From an uncultured Ruminococcus sp. (lineage in GTDB: Bacteria; Bacillota; Clostridia; Oscillospirales; Ruminococcaceae), in assembly GCA_947345935.1 (NCBI GenBank), contig CAMZZN010000005.1, positions 21,243 through 85,242 of the forward strand: a stretch of 64,000 bases of DNA, in the 5' to 3' direction. The notes below the pieces were generated by a model. The model was not told the DNA's origin. It did not search any database and worked only from the letters and a program-made list of their open reading frames with translations. Position numbers and translations under genes: made by a program. This document shows positions 9,856-19,600 of this stretch, piece after piece (within the stretch, counting starts at the first letter, position 1; the number at the start of each line of letters is the position of its first letter).

Positions 9856-10054
9856 TCTGCATATCTAATAAGAAAAAGCAAAATCATACCACTTATACCA
9901 CTTTTTTCAAGCAAAAGATTTTTCTGAAACAAAATAGCCCTCACAGCCTGCCGCATTTACATGGTATCAAAATAGTCTTATTCGGGCTGCAATATATCTG
10001 TTTAATGAGAATTAAGCTATCTATAAAGTCATCATTTATAATTACTTAAAGATA

Positions 10055-10111
10055 TTGACATTATTGCACATTTGTGCTATACTATTTAAGTAGCTATTGC
10101 ACATGTGCAAT
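10055..10111 (+). promoter_or_regulatory. sigma-A-type promoter TTGACA-N17-TATACT with two GCACA/TGTGC operators
   Basis: TTGACA 10055-10060, TATACT 10078-10083; IR GCACATTTGTGC 10066-10077 inside spacer; perfect 16-bp palindrome ATTGCACATGTGCAAT 10096-10111. Confidence 0.75.
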
Positions 10112-10154
10112 AATATGCAATAACGAGTAATGATAAAATAATGGAGGTGATGAG

Positions 10155-11801
10155 ATGAATATCGGATTCAAAGAGGGGCTGACTATTGAATTTAAGAGTG
10201 ATAAAAATAAGTTGCCGGATTCTGATTTGGTTGATGCAGTTGTCGCTTTTGCAAATACTAACGGCGGTGATATCTACCTCGGTATTGAGGATGACGGTGA
10301 GATCACCGGACTTCATAAGTCTCATCAAGATATCACACAGCTAGCGGCTTTTATTGCCAATAAGACAGTTCCACCAATTGCTGTCCGTGCAGAAAAATCC
10401 GAGGATAAGCAGTATCTAAAGATTTCTGTTCCAAAAAGCAGAAGCATAGTTGCATCATCTTCTGGTAAGATTCAGCGCCGCCGCATCAAAGCAGATGGAA
10501 CACCTGAAAATGTTCCTATGTATCCTCATGAGATAGCATCTCGTCTAAGCGATCTTAGTTTACTTGATTATTCCAGCTTATGCGTACCAGATGCTAAGTA
10601 CAGCGACCTTGACCCTGTAGAAAGAGAACGCTTACGTAGTATTATTCGTATGAATCCTCAAGGCGAACAGAATCTGTTAGAACTGGATGATGAAGAACTT
10701 GATAAGGCTCTTCGTCTTGTTGCAGATAACAACGGTCAGCTTACTCCAACTTACTGCGGTATGCTTTTGATAGGTCGTACAGAGAGCCTTCGTAGGTGTG
10801 TACCTACGGCAGAGGCGGCATTTCAAGTGATGAACGGCACAAATGTAGTGTTGAACGAGTCATTTATTTTGCCGCTGTTGGCAGCATTTGAGAAGATGGA
10901 AACATATATGAATGCAAGAAATTCCGAAGCAGAGATTGAAGAAGGCCTGTTCCGTATTTCTGTGCCTGATTATAATAAAAGAGCTTTCCGTGAAGCATTG
11001 GTCAATGCGTTCAGCCACCGTGATTACACAATGATGGGACGAGTACGTGTCCAGATGGACAACGATGGCATGACTATCAGCAATCCTGGTGGATTCATTG
11101 AGGGTGTAACTATTGAGAACTTGCTGACAGTGGAACCACATGGAAGAAATACAGCACTTGCTGATGCAATGAAACGTATCGGCTTGGCGGAACGTACTGG
11201 ACGTGGCGTTGACCGAATATTTGAAGGATCGCTTCTCTATGGCAAACCACTTCCGGATTATTCAGAATCTACTAATGCAATGGTAAAACTATTTATTCCT
11301 AAAAGTTTACCGGATTCGAATTTCACAAAATTGATTTCAGGAGAACATAGGACTACGGGTGAATCTCTTCCTATCAATTCATTACTTGTTCTGAATGCTT
11401 TAAAGCGAAGCCGCAGAGCAACAGTAAACGAGCTTGCAGATTTTGCTCATATTACCGTAGAAAAGGCACGAATTACAGCTGAACGTCTTGTGGAATCAGG
11501 TATGCTTGAACCTTCAGGAAATGGAAAAGGTCGTTGTTATACGCTAAGTGCAAAGCTGTATCATGCTGATAACAACATAACAGGTTACATCAGGCAGAAG
11601 GGAATTGATAATGTCAGGTATCCCGAAATGGTGATGCAGTTTGCCAAAGAAAATGGCGGTACAATAACACGTGGAGATGTCATGGAATTGCTTCATCTCA
11701 CCAAATCACAAGCATATAATCTTTTGAAAAAAATGGTGGATGATGATAAATTAGATTCTAAAGGTACAACACGTAATGCGTATTATAGATTAAAGGAATA
11801 A
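10155..11801 (+). CDS. AlbA_2/Schlafen-type ATP-binding domain putative transcriptional regulator
   Basis: ESxEFKSDKNKLPDSDLVDAVVAFANTNGGDIYLGIEDDGEI; ALVNAFSHRDYTM; GRGVDRIF; C-terminal winged-helix segments. Confidence 0.85.
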   Translation: MNIGFKEGLTIEFKSDKNKLPDSDLVDAVVAFANTNGGDIYLGIEDDGEITGLHKSHQDITQLAAFIANKTVPPIAVRAEKSEDKQYLKISVPKSRSIVASSSGKIQRRRIKADGTPENVPMYPHEIASRLSDLSLLDYSSLCVPDAKYSDLDPVERERLRSIIRMNPQGEQNLLELDDEELDKALRLVADNNGQLTPTYCGMLLIGRTESLRRCVPTAEAAFQVMNGTNVVLNESFILPLLAAFEKMETYMNARNSEAEIEEGLFRISVPDYNKRAFREALVNAFSHRDYTMMGRVRVQMDNDGMTISNPGGFIEGVTIENLLTVEPHGRNTALADAMKRIGLAERTGRGVDRIFEGSLLYGKPLPDYSESTNAMVKLFIPKSLPDSNFTKLISGEHRTTGESLPINSLLVLNALKRSRRATVNELADFAHITVEKARITAERLVESGMLEPSGNGKGRCYTLSAKLYHADNNITGYIRQKGIDNVRYPEMVMQFAKENGGTITRGDVMELLHLTKSQAYNLLKKMVDDDKLDSKGTTRNAYYRLKE

Positions 11802-12049
11802 TGTTAAAGAATAAATAAAAAAGCCTCCGCAGATGCAGAGAGCGATTGCATAAAATATAAAATTAATGGATAAATATACAGCTCCATTTTTGTACGCTAT
11901 TTGTACGCTATTGTTAAGAAAAAGCACTAAAAAACAGAAAAAAGCGTTTTCCGTAAATTGCTTCAAAATTGCGTAATACAGGCAAAATCTCACAATTGCA
12001 AGAAGCAAGAAATCGTCTGTTTTGATTTTCAATTCCCGTACGGGTCACC

Positions 12050-12509
12050 ATACATGAAACTTGATAAGAAAGTAATTGATTCTGGAAATTCTGAAATAGA
12101 TTGTCTTTTAAATTACAAACTACGTAATATAGAAGAAATGAATATAAAACTGGAAACGAAGTTTGCGCTGCCACATGAATTGTTTATTAATGTTTTTGAT
12201 ATTAACATTGTTTTAGGAAATTTAATAGACAATGCTCTTGAGGCATTGAAGCAATGTGATGAAAGAGAATTGATCATTCGTTTGACTTATAGCAAGGGCG
12301 TGATTTTCATAACAATAAAAAATTCTTTTTCTGGCAATATAAAAATTGATAGTAATAATCAAAAATTATTTACAACGAAAAAGGATCTTAATAATCATGG
12401 TTTAGGTCTCCAAAGTGTTCAATATACGATTGATAAATACTATGGAACTATGGAGATAGAAACAATTGAGAAAATGTTCATAGTAAAAGCTCTCATGTAT
12501 AACAAATAA
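12050..12509 (+). pseudogene. agrC: C-terminal (HATPase) fragment of an AgrC-like GHKL sensor kinase
   Basis: DSGNSEIDCLLNYKLRNIEEMNI...NIVLGNLIDNALEAL...NHGLGLQSVQYTIDKYYG; no membrane domain upstream. Confidence 0.7.
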
Positions 12510-12520
12510 ATGAATATTTT

Positions 12521-12552
12521 AATGCCTCTGTCATTTGGCAGAGGCATTTTTA
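12521..12552 (+). terminator. rho-independent terminator AATGCCTCTG-TCATTTGG-CAGAGGCATTTTT
   Basis: Stem plus T-tract directly after kinase fragment. Confidence 0.8.
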
Positions 12553-12666
12553 TACTATTTTTTCCAGAATAGCATATTAATTTTACCATATAATGAATTT
12601 TTTATGTTTTTTGTGGTATATTGTTGCTCGACATAAATGTCAAATAAAGTGAAAGGAATGAGAAAA

Positions 12667-12822
12667 ATGATGAAATTCATAAAAAAATTTGCATTCAGAT
12701 TTGGTGGTACATTTGCGGCTTTAGCTGTTATGATTACTGCAGTTAACGCAAATAGTTGCTGTGCATGGTTTACTCATCAGGAGAAGATGCCTGAATCAGC
12801 AAAGAAACTGCGTAAGTTCTGA
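12667..12822 (+). CDS. agrD: AgrD-like cyclic lactone autoinducer peptide precursor
   Basis: MMKFIKKFAFRFGGTFAALAVMITAVNANSCCAWFTHQEKMPESAKKLRKF; amphipathic leader, C-A-W-F-T core, MPESxKKL tail; immediately upstream of agrB. Confidence 0.85.
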   Translation: MMKFIKKFAFRFGGTFAALAVMITAVNANSCCAWFTHQEKMPESAKKLRKF

Positions 12823-13394
12823 TGTTTTCTAAGTGCTCGGAAAAAATAGCAGATAAACTTCAGTGTAACAATATTATTGACGATGAAAGATACGAAATAT
12901 GTAGATATGGAATAAATCAGCTTTTTAGTACAATATTGGATTTTGCAACAATTCTACTTATAGGTTTCGTTTTTAATATGGTTCTGGAAGGAATTATTTT
13001 TACCGCTACATACATACCTATCAGAATTTATGCAGGAGGATATCATGCAAAAACTCCGCAGCGATGCTGGCTGTTTTCGGCGATAATGCTGTTAATTGTT
13101 CTGTGTATAATAAAATATACTCCGAATAATCCGTTTTTCTTTTGGATATATACAGTATTATCGCTGATTTCCTGTGTTATTATCTGGACTTTATCACCCG
13201 TTGAGGATAAAAACAAGAAATTAGATGAACAAGAAACCATAGTATATCATCAGAGAACAAAATATATTTTATATGCAGAAATAAGTTTATGTGTAGTATT
13301 ATATTTATTACGTTGTTATTCAATAGTAATGGTTTTAGAAATGGTTTGGTTCTCATTATCAGTTATGTTAATTTTAGGAAAAAAATATAAATAA
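12822..13394 (+). CDS. agrB: AgrB accessory gene regulator (AIP-processing membrane protease)
   Basis: YGINQLFSTILDFATILLIGFVF...YIPIRIYAGGYHAKTPQRCWLFS, multiple TM segments. Confidence 0.92.
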   Translation: MFSKCSEKIADKLQCNNIIDDERYEICRYGINQLFSTILDFATILLIGFVFNMVLEGIIFTATYIPIRIYAGGYHAKTPQRCWLFSAIMLLIVLCIIKYTPNNPFFFWIYTVLSLISCVIIWTLSPVEDKNKKLDEQETIVYHQRTKYILYAEISLCVVLYLLRCYSIVMVLEMVWFSLSVMLILGKKYK

Positions 13395-13447
13395 TAATTT
13401 TACATTGATTAGAGTTTATCTGATAAAAATCAAATATTATTTGTTTA

Positions 13448-13580
13448 GAGCCTGTTTAGTATCTTGTCGAGCACATCTTTTTGGTAGATTTTCCATCTGA
13501 ACTTCGTCGAAACTAATTTTCTTCTTATTAGTTGAAAAAATGATCGAAAATCTGTACACATTGAGATACTAAACAGGCTC
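13448..13580. mobile_element. MITE-like element, 17-bp perfect TIRs GAGCCTGTTTAGTATCT, flanking TTA/TTA
   Basis: Left arm 13448-13464, right arm 13564-13580; no ORF. Confidence 0.75.
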
Positions 13581-13641
13581 TTAAAATCCATATATTATTT
13601 AATATGTTTTAATTATATATAAATTTATTATGGAGGTGTTT

Positions 13642-16600
13642 ATGGAAATTATTAAGCGATTATGTTCAGTAGTGTTATCATCTGCAATTTTGCTAACCAG
13701 TGCAGATTTATCGTCATTTCTGGCAAAATCAGTGAATGTTCCGCAAAATATAATTGTAGATGGGAATGAATCGGTTTCCGAAAACAATGAAGACTATCAG
13801 TTTATTGATGAATCAGAAATTGAAAACTATGAAAATTTTGAGGATTGTAAACTTGATTTTTCTGGAGAAAAAATAATTTTTGATGGTACAAATGAATCGG
13901 ATATTATAGGTTCTGATGAGCAGTCTATTTCTAAAAATGACTTTAAGTATGAAGAGGAACCGGTAATTATTCCGGAAACTGTGGTTGCATATGATTTAGA
14001 ACCGATAATTACTCCGGAGGCTGAATTTGCATACGAAGAAGAAATGGTGATTTTTCCAGAAAATGAATTCGCATACGAAAAGGAAACAGTAATTACTCCG
14101 GAAACTGAATTTGCATATGACGAAGAAAAAGTAATAACGCCGGAGACTGAATTTGAGTATGAAGAAGAACCGATAAATTATCCGGAAGATTCAATAATGC
14201 CTAATGAATCGGTTGAACTTAACACATCCGATAATTCTGAGTCCATTGAAGAGTCTCCTATCGATTTATCGGAATACAATTTTGATAATGTTATTACAGG
14301 TGATACTACAATAAATGAATCTGTTACTATAAATGGGCAAACTGTTCTTTATGAAGGAGACCTTACAGTAGCTGCCAATGTAACTTTAAGTAATAATTCA
14401 TTGGTTATTGTTACAGGAACCATAAATATTAACAGTGGATGCATTGTATTGAATAATAATTGTCAAATTATTTCAATCGGCGATTTCAGAATCCAATCGA
14501 AGAAAGAAGACGGAACGTTCGGAGACTCCAACGGATTCGTCAGACTGCTTGATAACACGAAATTAACAGTATACGGCGATTTCTATACACAAACAACTAG
14601 CTATGAAGTTTTTGGTTATGGAAGTTCGTCTGCTCCCTCGATATTGGAGTTTCACGGCAACTTCAGTCAGATAGGAGCAAATACGTGCTACAGACATGGC
14701 AGCGTTTCATATCTGACAACAATTTTTGCAGGAGACGGCGAGCAGCATATTTCATTTGACAGATACGACAGCGATGCCGATCTCGGAAAATTCGAAGTTC
14801 TGAATGCAGGACAGGCAATTTACCTCGATACGCAGATGTATCGGCTTTATCCTCTGAATGATTTCAATATAATTGGAAATGTTGAGGTTCAATATTTAAA
14901 CGGAAGCGACAATTATCTGAACATTGACGGTTCGCTGATTGCAAGATATCCGCTTTCAATTAATCATCAGATTAACATTAAAGGTGACGCGATTATAGAT
15001 GCAGATGTTTATCTTTACAAAGTAATAAATATCGAAGGTGATCTGCGTGTGCAAAAATTATTTGCAGACGGCAGCTACGGAACAACTTCGGCCTGTTTTT
15101 CAGTAAATGGCGGCGCATATATTGCTGTTAACGGAAATACATATTTTCAAACAAATTCAACAAATTATTTTGGAAATGGCAGCACTTCAAATCCTGCTGT
15201 CATCGAACTCAAAGGAGGTCTATATCAATACGGTTTAAATAATAATTTCAGAAATTACGAACCCGGTACAGTAATGATTTTCTCAGGGAATAGTGCACAG
15301 CAAGTAAGTTTTGATAATTATGTGCAAAGCTCTCTTGGAACGATTGCAATGATCAATTCATCTGATCTTATATTCCTGTCGAGAATTCATTCCTTTACAG
15401 CGGCAAGCGATATTACAGTTTCAGGATTAATTGATATTTATAATATTAATTTCAACGGTTTTTCTATTCATTTTAAATCCAATGCGACTTTGGCAAAGGG
15501 CAACCTTATGGGCGGTTATTTGAGATGTAGCGGCAGTCTTGACGTCACGGAAAAAGTTGATCTTAATTATGGCAGACTGGACTGCAACAGCGATCTTTTT
15601 GTAAATGGAGACCTTTTAGTAAAATCCGCTCAGACATTTATAAAAGGTGATACTACCGTAAATGGAGAAATGATAACAAGCTCAGGCGGCGTAATTTGTG
15701 ATAAACTTCTTACAATTAATGGCTCTTTCGATGTGCGTGCCGGTCAAGTTTATGTTAAAGACCGTGTAATTGTAAATGGAAGAACTTATATTGACAGAGA
15801 AGGAGCCTTGCTATGTGAGGGCAATCTGAATATTTTCGGATATATGACAAACTCTTCTGGATATATGATGCTGAGTGGCAATATATATGTTAGCTCAGAA
15901 GGAGAGTTGGATTTATCTGGTTATAGCAATGAACATGGTCTTCTTAGTTGTGATGGAAGTCTGACAGTCTATGGTAATGTTAAGATACATCAGGGCGAAG
16001 CATATATAAAATCAAACGTCACAATTTATTCAAGCGGAAATCTGGTAAATAAGGGCTTTCTCAATAGTGAGGGAGAACTGATGGTTTATGGTTCAGCTGA
16101 TATTGAAAAAGGCATCTTGTCTATTGATCAAAACACTGTTATTTTTGGGAAATTGGAAGTCGAAGACGGCGGATTATTGAATTGTATTAATGACCTCTAT
16201 ATCCATGGGGAAGCTTCTTTATTTTCCGGAAATGTACTGGTAAAGGGCAACGCTATTATCAACGAATTGGGAACTCTTAAAGTTTCAAGAGGAGGATTGC
16301 TGAACAGCGACAGAAGTCTTACAGTAAATGGAATTGTTGATTTGAGTTCCGGAAATCTCTATTCAAACGGTTCTGTTATTGTTGGAAATTATGGTAAGAT
16401 AGATGCATACAGCAGTTTTTTGGCATGCTTTGATTCATTTACTTTGAATGGTGAACTTGAAAATATGAATGCGGCTGTATTTGTTCAAGATGACTTTATT
16501 ATTAATGAAAACGGAAATTTTGAAATGATTGACTATTCAAGCGTACTTCAGGTTCGCGGTAATTTCATTAATAATAAAGCCGGAGGACTTAGTCTTGATT

Positions 16601-19600
16601 TTGGATATTTGGATCTTAAAGGAAATTTGTATAACAATACAAGCATTTATACGGGTCCTGATATGTTCGCACAATTTACCCGAAAAGAAGGATATCATAT
16701 TATTTATACAGAATCAGCATCGACGGTCAAATTTGAAAATCTTGGTTTCTATCTCCAAGGTGATAGTAAATTTGATGTGTTTGTTGACCGAAATGATGGC
16801 AATGGATATTGGATTAGACATTTGATTGATGAGCTAGAAGAACATTGCTACAATCTTTTTTGTACAGGCAACAGCTGCGATGACTGCAAAGCCAAACAGC
16901 GCAAAAAAATATGGACAAATCTGTACTGGCCTACAAACATGCCCAAATTTCCAGATGCAATTGAAAACGAATTTGAAATACCAGAAATACCGGAAATGCC
17001 CGAAATGCCTGAAATCCCCACAGCAGAAGTACTTAAAACACGCTATTTCGGATTTAACGGCGTACATTCACCGACAGGCAACTACTCTACCTCGTTTACA
17101 GATATGACCGTCTCTACCATACTCGGCGATCTGACATTCACACGTACTTATAATTCGCAGGATTATAAGGTCTCCAATGTAGGTAAGGGATTTACTTTCA
17201 GTTATGACATGAAGATGGAATTTCTGAGAGATACCATAAGCATCATAATGCCAAATGGTTCAAGGAGCAACTTCAAGTTTGAGAACGGAGTATATACAGC
17301 GCTTGATTCCAGATGGATGCTTTATATGGAAGATGGCGAATATATTCTGGAAACTTTGGATCAGATGAGATACATATTCGATTCTTCAGGGTATATAAAA
17401 TATGCAGAGGATTGTAAAGGAAATCGAATTACAATCGTCATTGACGCAAATGATGGCAGAATTCTGTCAATTTCAGATCCGACAGGCGCATCCGTATCAT
17501 TTGAATATGCAGCTGGCAAATTGACTGAAATTACAGATAATAAATCAGGCAGAATCGTTACATATCATTACAATGGTGATCTGATGGATTATTCCTATGA
17601 TGCCTCTCGTATGAAAACGACTTATTCCTATACGCCGGACGGTTTCTTGGAAGAAGTATGGGATGATACCGGACGCAGATTGCTATATCTGACATATGAT
17701 GATACCGCTCTTTTCGGCGGAAAAATCCATACAGTGACCGATGTTACAGGCAACTGCTTCACATATACATACGATGAAATCAATATGCAGACAACCATAA
17801 CGGATCGCAACGGTCGCAGCACAGTACAAGGATATGGATACGATCTGGCAGTGAGCTGGACCAGAAATGAACTCGGTCTTACAGAGCGTGTAACGTATTC
17901 ACAGGTTGACGGTCAGAACAAGTACAATGAGGTTGAAGCATCAACGGATATGTACGGAAATACGACCAAATATGAGAGGGACGGCAGGGGCAATGTTACA
18001 AGGATCACGTATCCTGATGGTTCTGTTGAATTTTTCGGCTTTGATTCTCTGAACAATATGATAAGCCATACGGACAGAAATAATGATACCACATGGTATA
18101 TTTATGACGGCTATTATCTCCAAAAAGAAGTCAGACCGTTGGATGGCGTGTCCGCATATAGTGAAGCGGCAGATCAGGATAATTATGCGATCATGGAATA
18201 TCTCTACGAGTCGAATGCTGTAAAGAAGGGTTCTGTTCGTGAGATTTATAATGAGCTTAATGACGCATATAATTATACGGCGTTTGAGTATAATGAAATC
18301 GGCGAGATCTCATGCGAAACAAGATTCGTTGACGGAACACCATACAGCACACAGTATTTTTATGATGATCTTCACAGACTAACAAAACAGATCGATCCCG
18401 ATGGAACGGTGACAGAATATGTCTATAACCTTGCGGGAGAAATTGCACGTACCACCGTGACGAACGGAAGCACGGCATCAGTAAGCCGAACAGTTTACGA
18501 TGATCTTGGACGTAAGGTGCAGGAGATAGGACCTGTACAGTACAAATCTGAGTATGATTATATTGCTTCGGATACAATTACAGGCGGCTCTTATTCCGAT
18601 GTAAACGCTGGTACGACATATCATTACAACAATGAGGGCTTTGTTGACTGGCAGCGGGATGCGCTTGGAACTTATACCTATTTCGAGTATGATGATTACG
18701 GCAACATAACAAAGCAAATACTTGCAAACGGTTCTTACAGCACATACGAATATGATGCGCTGAATCGTGAAATACGTGAAAGCTTCTACGATCATACGAG
18801 CAGACGTGAAAATGTTCTCAAAGAAATCAATTATAGTATTGAACGCAGAAATTTAGTTATTTCAACAACGAATTATCTGGATAATAACATTTCGTCCACC
18901 TCGGTTGAAAAGTATAACTTTGAATCCAATCTGGTCGAAGAAGTTGGAGCTAATGGCTCACGATATGTTTACACCTATGCTCCCGGCGGTCGTCTTATGA
19001 GCGAAAGCCATGCAGGAATTTCAAAATTAAGTTATCAGTATTATCCGTTTGGCAATATAAAAAGTCAGATTTCCAAGTTTGACAATACCGGTTATTCGGA
19101 AACTTATTTTGAATATGATAAAGCCGGAAATGTCAATGAACAGCGTGTAAAGAACAATGGCGTTGGTCAGGAAGAATCTTATGCGATTACAAAATTTGAA
19201 TATGATAATTGGGGACGTCAGACAAAAGTTTGCAGCTATGACAACGATCAGCTTGTCAGTGAAGCTTCTGTGGAATACGACTGGGCTGACAGAATTGTCA
19301 AGCAGATCAAGGGCGAAAATAGCAGCTCTGTTGTCGAGTTTGAGTACGACCATATGGGCAACATTGTCAAGAAAACAGATGCTCTTGGAAACGTTGAAAC
19401 GTATACCTTTGATAATGCAGGACGGGTTATTTCATTAACCGATCGTAACGGTGCTCTTCATAGTATACAATACGATGTGATGGGAAATCCGCTGGTCAAG
19501 ACGAATACAGACGGAACACAAACCATTACTAAAACGTATACGTATGATGTGATGGGGAATCTGAAATCAATTGATGATGGAAATGAAGTCATGCATTACG

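Noticed and set aside
13951-14160. CRISPR-like repeat array
   Set aside because: In-frame 42-bp repeats without spacers, coding for 14-aa units; no cas genes in the window
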